NCBI RefSeq assembly: GCF_900156625.1
Contig: NZ_FTOB01000001.1
Span: forward strand, 1-64,000
Origin: Zobellia uliginosa
Lineage (GTDB): Bacteria; Bacteroidota; Bacteroidia; Flavobacteriales; Flavobacteriaceae
Length of the DNA: 64,000 bases
Reading direction: 5' to 3'
Shown: in pieces, positions 57,237-64,000 of the stretch
Layout: every line of letters begins with the position of its first letter
Numbering within the stretch: position 1 is the first letter of the stretch
The notes under the pieces: generated by a model
The model's input: only the letters and a program-made list of their open reading frames with translations
The model's database searches: none
Told to the model about the DNA's origin: nothing
Program-made: the position numbers and the translations under genes

Positions 57237-58058
57237 TTAGTTCGAATTGAAACTCAACACCAAAATAGTTGTCGATATAGCAGATAAGACCAGACTGAAG
57301 ACGCCCAGATTCCTTTGGAAAAGATTTTCTTTTGAAGTCTCTACATACAACACGTCGTTCGGATGCATGAAATAGTAGGGCGACCTTATAATACTTGGGC
57401 TAGTCAGGTCTAGATTTACAACAATTGACTTATCCCCTTGTTGGCGAATTAATTTTACATTCTTTCTTTTTCCGGAAATATTAAGGTCTCCTGCAGCACT
57501 CAGGGCTTCAAAAATTGTTGCCTGTGTATTATAAATGTAAGTAGTGCCCGGGTTTTTGACATCTCCTAAAACAGAAATCTTGAAACTGGTAAGCTTTACG
57601 GAGACCACCGCATTCAACAAGTACTTATCAATTTCACTCTGTACCATATCCCTGATTTCCTCCACGGTCAGATCTTGCACTTTTACCTTGCCCACCACGG
57701 CCAAGGTTATAGTACCCTCTTTATCTACCGTATAGCCGTTCAAGAACAAAGACGCAGGGTTCGCCTGTAAATTCTTGTTCTCCACCATTGAATTATTGAA
57801 ATACATGACTTGATCGGGATCTCTACTTTGCACCTTTACACTTAACACATCATTTGGCTGTACCCCGTATTCGGTGGGACGCAAACGAATGGTCAATTCC
57901 TCATCAGGACTTTGCAAATAATTAACCCCTTTTGAGGTATAACAAGAAGTCAACGATAAAGTAAGTAATACTACCATGGTACGCTGTACCGATAATGTGA
58001 AAGGCCTACATTTAAAAAAAGTGAACGCTGATTTTCTAATGCTTGGTTTGATTGTCAT
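57237..58058 (-). CDS. wza: Wza-type outer-membrane polysaccharide export lipoprotein
   Basis: This is a 273-residue protein with a lipobox SLTSC (Cys39). The signal would be normal in length if translation began at the internal Met28, so the true start may be about 57977. A polysaccharide export (Poly_export) domain follows (about 60-150), then one SLBB domain (about 153-235, KISVLGDVKNPGTTYI). The C-terminal hydrophobic helix (about 248-270) is typical of Bacteroidota Wza proteins. It forms the export channel with Wzc. Confidence 0.92.
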   Translation of the reverse strand: MTIKPSIRKSAFTFFKCRPFTLSVQRTMVVLLTLSLTSCYTSKGVNYLQSPDEELTIRLRPTEYGVQPNDVLSVKVQSRDPDQVMYFNNSMVENKNLQANPASLFLNGYTVDKEGTITLAVVGKVKVQDLTVEEIRDMVQSEIDKYLLNAVVSVKLTSFKISVLGDVKNPGTTYIYNTQATIFEALSAAGDLNISGKRKNVKLIRQQGDKSIVVNLDLTSPSIIRSPYYFMHPNDVLYVETSKENLFQRNLGVFSLVLSAISTTILVLSFNSN

Positions 58059-58156
58059 CTCTTGAATTTTACTTGGTCTTTGTTTTATTGCATTTCAGAT
58101 GGTATAGAACATACGTTTACAACAAGGTTCTTGATCTATTAAGAAGTAGTTTATTC

Positions 58157-59548
58157 CTAAAACGCTTTTTTATGATGGCTTCCGAAAATGGTCAAAAAAA
58201 TAATTTTTGCATCTAACCATGGACTCCAATTTTCAATATACCACAAATCGTGCTTTACACGTTGGCTTTTTTGTTCGTCGGTTATGGTTGGGCCTCTCCA
58301 CCCGTTTACCTGTGCCCATCCGGTAATACCAGGCTTCACATAGCCTCTTACCATATAATCGTTAACGCTCTTTCTAAAATCGTCTTGAAGATTCACTCGA
58401 TGTGGTCTAGGACCGATAACACTCATATCTCCCCTGAGCACATTATAAAACTGGGGCAGCTCATCAAGGTCCGTCTTTCTCAAATATTTGCCGATTCGAG
58501 TTATACGGGGGTCATTAACCACTGTAGACTTAGCGTTGTGCAAAGGATCTTCGGTTACCGACATGGTTCTAAACTTATAACACTTAAAAGTATCCGCGGC
58601 CTCGCCTTTGCGGTAAGGGGTATAAAAAATAGGCCCCTTAGAGTCTAGCCGTATTAAAATGGCAATTATTAAAAAAACAGGAGATAACAAGATGAGTGTT
58701 ACCAAGGCAAAACAAAAGTCGAACAAACGCTTCAATATGGCCGTACTAAAATGATCTAGCGGAGACTCCCTTAATTTAAAAACCGCCAAATCTCCCATAG
58801 CAACGGCTTTGTAGTTTTTCGACATCAACAAGGGGTTGGCAGGAATCAATTTCACCCGTACCCCAAAACTATCCGCAATTTTTATGGTTGCCAGGATCTT
58901 TTCATGCTCGACCCCTGACATGGCAATAAATATCTCATCTATCTTTCTATCTTTTAAAATCTTAGAAAGGTCGTCAACAGCCCCAAAAACACTCATATCG
59001 AGTTCGTTCTTTACCAGCTTTTTCTTATCTTCAAGATAGCCGATTACATTATAACCATATTGGGTCATAGCATTTGTAAAACCCTTGAGGTTCTCACTAT
59101 CATAGCCAGAACCAATCAGTAAAGTGTCGGAAAAAAGGTGAGAAGCCCTCTTCTTTAAGTAATGTAGTAAGTATTTATGACTGATCAGATTGAGATATGA
59201 AAAGATAAATATGGGAATAATAAAAGTAGATCTCGGAAAATACCTGATCTTCAACAAAATAACCACACTCATTACAAATCCTACGAAGAAAAAGAGCGAC
59301 GTGACAATGCTCTTAAAATATCCATAATCAGGATTAAAATAAAATTCGTTGTTCCTGATGTAGAGAATTATCACCAACCAAGTTAGGTTGTAAATCCCTA
59401 TTAACCTTACCATATTTAAAAGTATGGCCGTATCGCTAAACGAAAAATCGGGAAGCCTAAACATAAGGCACACCACTAGCACCACATTTAGCAGAATAAA
59501 TTCAAACGCTAATAAATTAATAAGTACATACCTATTTTTCGAATTCAT
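58157..59548 (-). CDS. Initiating polyprenyl glycosylphosphotransferase (WcaJ/WbaP-like)
   Basis: This 463-residue membrane enzyme starts repeat-unit synthesis by moving a sugar-1-phosphate onto undecaprenyl phosphate. N-terminal helices (about 8-130) and a CoA-binding-like Rossmann segment come first. The C-terminal bacterial sugar transferase domain follows (about 265-460), with KRLFDFCFALVTLILLSPVF, YKFRTM and LDELPQFYNVLRGDMSVIG. It is the first gene of the large minus block, 68 bp downstream of a TATCTTTG box. Confidence 0.94.
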   Translation of the reverse strand: MNSKNRYVLINLLAFEFILLNVVLVVCLMFRLPDFSFSDTAILLNMVRLIGIYNLTWLVIILYIRNNEFYFNPDYGYFKSIVTSLFFFVGFVMSVVILLKIRYFPRSTFIIPIFIFSYLNLISHKYLLHYLKKRASHLFSDTLLIGSGYDSENLKGFTNAMTQYGYNVIGYLEDKKKLVKNELDMSVFGAVDDLSKILKDRKIDEIFIAMSGVEHEKILATIKIADSFGVRVKLIPANPLLMSKNYKAVAMGDLAVFKLRESPLDHFSTAILKRLFDFCFALVTLILLSPVFLIIAILIRLDSKGPIFYTPYRKGEAADTFKCYKFRTMSVTEDPLHNAKSTVVNDPRITRIGKYLRKTDLDELPQFYNVLRGDMSVIGPRPHRVNLQDDFRKSVNDYMVRGYVKPGITGWAQVNGWRGPTITDEQKSQRVKHDLWYIENWSPWLDAKIIFLTIFGSHHKKAF

Positions 59549-59615
59549 GGGGGAAATTTAGTTGGCGATTTGCATAAAATTAACGACTATCACTTATGTG
59601 GTGACCAACGACCAT

Positions 59616-59623
59616 CAAAGATA
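59616..59623 (-). promoter_or_regulatory. Promoter -7 box of the EPS minus block
   Basis: On the minus strand the box reads TATCTTTG, an exact TAnnTTTG match, 68 bp before the initiating transferase gene. The nearest TTG upstream is 24 bp away rather than the usual 19-21, so the -33 is poor and an activator may be needed. Confidence 0.5.
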
Positions 59624-60085
59624 GGAATGAAATAAATAACATTTCGTCAATACAAGCCCATCAAAGACAATCAACCAAATTATTAGTTAATCGACATTTT
59701 ATCAAACTAATCTATATCAGATATTCAAGCTGTTCGAGCCAATTCTACCCAAATCACTCCATTCTTCCCTTATTCGGAATAACAGCTATCGATACTTCGT
59801 AATTGGCAACTGAACAAGATAGAACAAATATTTTCCATTACAGATTATTAATGAGCCATTTACACTTCAAAAGCTAAAAAACAAACCGTACATTCCTAAA
59901 CAACAGTGTATTTACTAGACTATTCTACCCTACTCAATCTATAAATCACATCACCCTGATTATCAGTCAATATATTCCTGTAAAAATACTACAATTTTAC
60001 AAAGGAAAAATACTACTTCTATTATTGGGGCTTAATCGCCCCATTCTACTTGCAAAATTTGAATCGAACCTCTTTGCTCCAAAGA

Positions 60086-60112
60086 AAAAGGGAAGCCATT
60101 AGCTTCCCTTTT
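60086..60112 (-). terminator. Rho-independent terminator of pckA
   Basis: AAAAGGGAAGC (60086-60096) pairs perfectly with GCTTCCCTTTT (60102-60112) around a 5-base loop. On the minus strand a T run follows. It lies about 97 bp after the pckA stop. Confidence 0.85.
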
Positions 60113-60208
60113 ACCCTATTCAGGTTTCCCTTAATCACATTTTTTTTGTCGCGCCCATCTGTAAAGGCTACGCCATATCATTTATAGCTTCAAACCATAA
60201 GAACCTAA

Positions 60209-61843
60209 TTAAATATGATGATCTATGACCTGGTGGGCATCAATTAGTGGCCCACCGTGTATGACCTCGTCCGAAGCCTGGTTAATGAACTTATCGAAAT
60301 TCAAATGAAAGGAATGGGCCAATTGTATCGCCTTGCTGATATAAGCGCCTTTCTGAAGCCAAGTATTCATAGGGTCCAACAATTCAGTAGGCACATTATG
60401 ACAATACTTAGGCATGTGCAAACCAAAAATAGGATGCTGTTCATAATCTACCCTTTCCAACTCCCCTTCTAAAATAGAGGAAATCATGGCCCGCGTATAT
60501 TTCAATTTGATCCTGGAGCCTACCCCATAAGGACCACCGCTCCAGCCTGTGTTCAAGAGCCAGACGTTCACATGGGCCTCGGTCATCTTTTTACTGAGCA
60601 TTTCGGCATAGACCGTAGGATGTAAGGGCATAAAGGGCTCCCCGAAACAGGCCGAAAAAGAAGGCACAGGTTCGTTGATTCCCGCCTCGGTACCCGCAAC
60701 CTTCGCCGTGTAGCCAGAAATAAAATGATAAGCGGCCTGCCCCGGTGTAAGCTTCGATACCGGTGGTAAGACGCCAAAGGCATCACAGGTCAAAAAGAAA
60801 ATGTTCTTTGGGTTACCTCCGTAAGAAGGCACCTGTATGTTGTCGATATGATGGATCGGATAACTCACCCTTGTATTTTGTGTAATGGAACTATCGGAAT
60901 AATCGACCTCTTTGGTTCCTTCCTTAAATACTACATTTTCCAAAAGTGCCCCAGGTCGTATGGCACGGAAAATATCAGGCTCTTTTTCTTCGGTCAGGTC
61001 GATAACCTTGGCATAGCACCCTCCTTCAAAATTAAAAATAATGTTATCGGCAGTCCAACCGTGCTCGTCATCGCCTATAAGCTTACGGTTTGGATCGGCG
61101 GACAAGGTTGTTTTACCCGTCCCCGAAAGACCAAAGAATATGGCCGTATCACCGTTCTCCCCATAATTGGCGGAACAATGCATGGGCAAAACGTTCTTCT
61201 CGGTGGGCAGAATGAAGTTCAGGGCCGAGAAAATTCCTTTTTTAATTTCACCAGTATAAGCGGAACCCGCTATCAAGACCGTTTTCCTCGTAAAATCAAG
61301 AACGGAAAAATTTCCCGCCCTTAGACCACTATTGGCCGGGTCTTTGGCTTCATAGCCGGGAGCACAAATGACCAGCCATTCTTCCTCAAAATTTTCTATT
61401 TCATCATCGGCCAGCTGAATGAACATGTTCTTTACAAAGTAATTCGACCAAGGGTATTCCGTAATCGTACGTACGTTCATTCTATACTCTGGTGCCGCAC
61501 CTACGTAGGCATCACGCACGTACACTTCCTTATTCGACAAATACGCTACCACCTCGTCGTAAAGCTTTTGGAAGTTTTCCGGATCTATCGGTTTGTTTAT
61601 ACGCCCCCACCATACCTTATCCTCGGTATAATTATCCTTTACGATAAAACGGTCTTTTGGCGAACGCCCTGTAAACTTACCTGTATTGACACAAAGCGTA
61701 CCATTGGCGGTCTCGGTCCCCATACCTTTTTCAAGGGTCAATTTTTGAAGGGTCTCCCCGTCGAGGTTCCAATTGGCCTTTACATTTTTGAGTCCGTATT
61801 TTTCAAGATTTGCATTCTTGGGCTTTCGAGATAGTGTTTGCAT
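60209..61843 (-). CDS. pckA: ATP-dependent phosphoenolpyruvate carboxykinase
   Basis: This 544-residue enzyme (E. coli: 540) interconverts oxaloacetate and phosphoenolpyruvate in gluconeogenesis. Visible motifs are the P-loop GLSGTGKTTLS, the metal/substrate block RSPKDRFIVKD, FEGGCYAKVIDL and the R-loop. The gene stands alone, with a promoter about 145 bp upstream and a strong terminator. It fits a marine bacterium that also grows on organic acids. Confidence 0.97.
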   Translation of the reverse strand: MQTLSRKPKNANLEKYGLKNVKANWNLDGETLQKLTLEKGMGTETANGTLCVNTGKFTGRSPKDRFIVKDNYTEDKVWWGRINKPIDPENFQKLYDEVVAYLSNKEVYVRDAYVGAAPEYRMNVRTITEYPWSNYFVKNMFIQLADDEIENFEEEWLVICAPGYEAKDPANSGLRAGNFSVLDFTRKTVLIAGSAYTGEIKKGIFSALNFILPTEKNVLPMHCSANYGENGDTAIFFGLSGTGKTTLSADPNRKLIGDDEHGWTADNIIFNFEGGCYAKVIDLTEEKEPDIFRAIRPGALLENVVFKEGTKEVDYSDSSITQNTRVSYPIHHIDNIQVPSYGGNPKNIFFLTCDAFGVLPPVSKLTPGQAAYHFISGYTAKVAGTEAGINEPVPSFSACFGEPFMPLHPTVYAEMLSKKMTEAHVNVWLLNTGWSGGPYGVGSRIKLKYTRAMISSILEGELERVDYEQHPIFGLHMPKYCHNVPTELLDPMNTWLQKGAYISKAIQLAHSFHLNFDKFINQASDEVIHGGPLIDAHQVIDHHI

Positions 61844-62253
61844 AGTTCATGTTTTAAGGTTCTCTTCTTTTATAGGCCGATAGGGGAAAAAGCTATTACA
61901 TCAAGCTCTTTATTCCCTGTCCTAGAAAAATCAAAAGCGATGAAAACGGTCTTTGTTTCGGTTTATGATTTTATAATCGTTCCCTACCAAAGTTAAATAG
62001 AGCCTACCGTAAAAAACATGATAGTCGTCATGTATACAAAAATCGAATGGGCAGAAACCGTAATTTACCTTACCCTTTATTAAAAAGGGCCATAAAGGTC
62101 AAATGGGTCTTGAAGAAAAATGCTTATCGGGAGCGGAAGCCCTCCCTAGACAGGACAAAAAAAACTTTACAGTTCCGCAAAGCCCTCCTTTTACCTCACC
62201 TATTGGACCTCTCGCTATCGCGGGATAGACTCTCGCCCAAGCCCTTGACACAA
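61844..62253. other. pckA leader and spacer
   Basis: No supported gene is present. The region holds the pckA -7 box (61988-61995) and an inverted repeat, CATGA-TAGTCG-TCATG (62017-62032). A Lys/Arg-rich open frame of 77 codons from 62047 has no recognisable features, and I do not call it a gene. Confidence 0.5.
61988..61995 (-). promoter_or_regulatory. Promoter -7 box of pckA
   Basis: On the minus strand the box reads TAACTTTG, an exact TAnnTTTG match. A T-rich stretch lies about 20 bp upstream without a clean TTTG. The leader would be about 140 bases long. Confidence 0.55.
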
Positions 62254-62287
62254 ACAAAAAAAGCCCATACATTTCTGTAAAGGCTTT
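62254..62287 (-). terminator. Terminator after tRNA-Asn
   Basis: On the minus strand AAAGCC (62282-62287) pairs with GGCTTT (62260-62265) around a 16-base loop, and a T run follows (62256-62262). It ends the tRNA-Asn transcript just after the gene. Confidence 0.7.
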
Positions 62288-62294
62288 CTTTTTG

Positions 62295-62368
62295 CTCCCC
62301 CTCTTGGGCTCGAACCAAGGACCCTCTGATTAACAGTCAGATGCTCTAACCAACTGAGCTAAGGAGGA
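62295..62368 (-). tRNA. tRNA-Asn (anticodon GTT)
   Basis: The minus strand folds as a complete cloverleaf. Acceptor TCCTCCT pairs with AGGGGGA (one T-G pair). The D-arm contains AGCTCAGTTGGTTAGAGC. The anticodon stem TCTGA/TCAGA frames CTGTTAA with anticodon GTT. The T-loop is TTCGAGC. The discriminator base is G, with no encoded CCA. It has its own promoter and terminator. Confidence 0.95.
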
Positions 62369-62374
62369 AAATAT

Positions 62375-62431
62375 ACCCGCTTTGTTTATCAAAGCGGGTG
62401 CAAATATAATTGTTTTTTTTATTGTCCCAAA
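62375..62431 (-). promoter_or_regulatory. tRNA-Asn promoter followed by a leader hairpin
   Basis: On the minus strand TTTG (62428-62431), 19 bp and TATATTTG (62401-62408) form an exact Bacteroidota promoter. Immediately after it, ACCCGCTTTG and CAAAGCGGGT (62375-62399) form a perfect 10-bp hairpin that ends 6 bp before the tRNA. The hairpin could end rseP transcription, or it could be the 5' leader removed by RNase P. Confidence 0.72.
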
Positions 62432-62444
62432 TAAATTTTGCAAT

Positions 62445-63803
62445 CTATTTTCCGGTTAAATATCTATACAGGTCATTTCCGTTGGCAAATAGTATCAAAG
62501 CAAGCAATAAAAAGAAGCCGATCATCTGTGCATATTCCAAAAATTTATCGCTTGGTTTTCGTCCGGAAACTATCTCATATAGCAAGAACATTACATGTCC
62601 ACCATCTAAGGCGGGTATGGGCAAGAGGTTCAACACGCCCAACATTATCGACAAGAAAGCCGTAGTACCCCAGAACACTTCCCAGTTCCAAGTATTCGGA
62701 AAAAGTCCGCCAATGGCCGCAAAACCACCTACACCTTTATATGCGCCCGTATCTGGGTTGAAAATTTTCTTCAATTGTTTTAGGTAGCCGGTAAATTTAC
62801 TCACCCCTTTATTGATTCCTGCAGGAATAGACTGTGCAAAAGTGTATTTTTCCGTTTCCACACGTAAAAGTCCCCTTTGCTCCATATCCTTCATAGAGAG
62901 CGACATCGGCCGAACACCTATTTGGGCGGAGTCATTGATCACTACAGGTATCACTTTACGTTCGTTGTTCCCACGAACAACGGTCAAATCTATTTTTTCT
63001 CCCTTATGGTTTTCCAGAATAGGTTTTACCTCATCAAAATAGGCTACCTTTTTTCCTGCGATCTCCACCACTTCGTCTTGAGGTTGAAGTCCGGCTTCTT
63101 TGTTCAACGACTCGGGCGAAACCTCCCCTATGATAAAGGGAATACGAGGTCCTAAAAACAAAGCACGGTCTTTATCCTCCATCAATGTAGCAATAAAGTC
63201 TACTGGAATGGCCTGTTCTATCGTTTGGCCGTCACGCTCTATCGTAATCGAGTTCCCCTCGATTATACTCATAAAGATTCCGTTGAAATCCTTCACTTTG
63301 TTCCCGTCAACGGCAAGAATCTTATCCCCTGTCTGAATACCCAGTTCATCACCTATCGTTTTCTCGATGACGTGAACCCCATCTTTCAAACTGTCCGCAG
63401 GAATGTATTGGTCACCATACCCATAGGCCATACCGATATAAATGACCAAGGCCAGGATAAAGTTTACCGTTACCCCGCCCAACATAATGATCAGGCGTTG
63501 CCAGGCTGGCTTACTTCTGAACTCCCATTCCTTGGGTTCTTCCTTCATTGCCTCGGTATCCATACTTTCGTCGATCATACCGGCTATTTTCACGTAGCCC
63601 CCTAACGGAAGCCAACCGATCCCGTAAACGGTCTCACCGATCTTCTTTTTAAATAGGGAAAACTTAACATCAAAGAAGAGGTAGAATTTCTCTACCCGGG
63701 TCTTAAATAATTTAGCTGGAATAAAATGCCCCATTTCGTGAAGCACTATCAATAACGAAAGGCTTAAAAGGAATTGTATAGTCTTAATAAGTAACGGACT
63801 CAT
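62445..63803 (-). CDS. rseP: RIP metalloprotease RseP (site-2 protease family)
   Basis: This 452-residue inner-membrane zinc protease has HEMGH in the first helix (LHEMGHFIPAKLF) and two PDZ-like domains in the periplasmic part (about 130-330). LLPIPALDGGHVMF near the end holds the third zinc ligand, and further membrane helices complete the protein. It cleaves anti-sigma factors and signal-peptide remnants within the membrane. It is a housekeeping gene with its own promoter about 45 bp upstream. Confidence 0.95.
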   Translation of the reverse strand: MSPLLIKTIQFLLSLSLLIVLHEMGHFIPAKLFKTRVEKFYLFFDVKFSLFKKKIGETVYGIGWLPLGGYVKIAGMIDESMDTEAMKEEPKEWEFRSKPAWQRLIIMLGGVTVNFILALVIYIGMAYGYGDQYIPADSLKDGVHVIEKTIGDELGIQTGDKILAVDGNKVKDFNGIFMSIIEGNSITIERDGQTIEQAIPVDFIATLMEDKDRALFLGPRIPFIIGEVSPESLNKEAGLQPQDEVVEIAGKKVAYFDEVKPILENHKGEKIDLTVVRGNNERKVIPVVINDSAQIGVRPMSLSMKDMEQRGLLRVETEKYTFAQSIPAGINKGVSKFTGYLKQLKKIFNPDTGAYKGVGGFAAIGGLFPNTWNWEVFWGTTAFLSIMLGVLNLLPIPALDGGHVMFLLYEIVSGRKPSDKFLEYAQMIGFFLLLALILFANGNDLYRYLTGK

Positions 63804-63847
63804 CTATAGTTTTCTATAATTAAAGAACTCATCTTGAATTCAGCCGA

Positions 63848-63855
63848 CAAAAGTA
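63848..63855 (-). promoter_or_regulatory. Promoter -7 box of rseP
   Basis: On the minus strand the box reads TACTTTTG, an exact TAnnTTTG match, 45 bp before the start codon. The -33 region is T-rich without a clean TTTG. Confidence 0.55.
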
Positions 63856-63939
63856 CACTTTTACGGCCGCTTAAAAAAAATTACTAGTCAACCTCAATTA
63901 TTTTTAAGAAAGATTTAGCAGCACTCCGAGGGGTCTAGT

Positions 63940-63971
63940 GTTGAATGCTCGTAATGTCTAACGTATCTTTG
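63940..63971 (+). promoter_or_regulatory. Outward promoter at the right edge
   Basis: GTTG (63940-63943), 20 bp and TATCTTTG (63964-63971) fit the Bacteroidota promoter on the plus strand. It points out of the window to a gene that is not visible here. Confidence 0.65.
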
Positions 63972-64000
63972 CTAAAAAGATTATGCGCTCTTTTTTCGCC

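Larger units (their letters stand above)
59549..60208. other. Control region of the EPS minus block and pckA 3' region
   Basis: No gene is visible in these 660 bases. The left part holds the probable EPS promoter (59616-59623). A GC hairpin, TGGGGC/GCCCCA, lies at 60026-60043, and the pckA terminator is at 60086-60112. The rest is AT-rich without features that I can support. Confidence 0.55.

Noticed and set aside
62047-62280. 77-codon Lys/Arg-rich frame between pckA and tRNA-Asn
   Set aside because: No domain or coding signal is visible, and it runs into the tRNA-Asn terminator.

Overview
The window reads as the chromosome of a marine, polysaccharide-degrading member of the Flavobacteriaceae. 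Evidence: a SusC/SusD pair, many lipoproteins with short signal peptides, promoters of the Bacteroidota type (TTTG, 19-20 bp, TAnnTTTG), a NUDIX-type arabinose regulator, and red-algal galactan enzymes. A GH117 enzyme whose acidic residues fall at positions 97, 252 and 310, as I recall for Zobellia AhgA, makes Zobellia or a close relative the best guess. That genus call is inference.

Layout. (1) 0.77-15.2 kb: a polysaccharide utilisation locus (PUL) for agar-type galactans. It holds SusC, SusD and a surface glycan-binding lipoprotein, a membrane TPR/LuxR-type regulator, an apparently active GH117, a second GH117-like lipoprotein that lacks the acidic catalytic residues, a GH16 agarase/porphyranase-like enzyme, a DUF1080 lipoprotein and an exported VOC protein. 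A shared element, TGTTCAGTTTTTATT, recurs in the three intergenic control regions of this locus. (2) 15.6 kb: tRNA-Arg(CCT). (3) 15.9-26.4 kb: a minus-strand gene set with a divergent ToxR-like membrane regulator. The set is a planctomycete-type cytochrome c/DUF1549/DUF1553 lipoprotein, a Tat-exported DUF1501 protein, a Tat-exported NHL beta-propeller, an exported RidA-like protein and a DctPQM TRAP transporter. Its substrate is unknown. Two perfect TTAACtGTTAA palindromes lie in the divergent promoter region. (4) 26.4-32.7 kb: L-arabinose catabolism (araB-araD-sodium symporter-araA) with AraR. A perfect palindrome overlaps the promoter -33 element. (5) 33.1-59.5 kb: a Wzx/Wzy-type exopolysaccharide (EPS) cluster made of two convergent blocks. 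The plus block holds an epimerase, FAD oxidoreductase, polysaccharide deacetylase, GT2 and an ArnT/PMT-like transferase. The minus block holds the initiating transferase, Wza, Wzc, Wzy, Wzx, four GT4-type transferases, an MBOAT/SGNH acyl-transfer pair and three related polysaccharide-lyase-like proteins. (6) 60.2-63.8 kb: housekeeping genes pckA, tRNA-Asn(GTT) and rseP, and a promoter pointing out of the window.

How the parts work together. SusCD and the glycan-binding protein import galactan oligosaccharides, GH16 cuts the polymer, and GH117 removes terminal 3,6-anhydro-L-galactose. The EPS cluster builds, exports and probably acylates a polymer. The co-encoded lyase-like proteins suggest that the polymer contains uronic acid and is trimmed or remodelled by its maker. 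The most unusual parts are the cytochrome/DUF1501/NHL/RidA/TRAP set, the EPS cluster with three lyase paralogues, and the repeated PUL operator.
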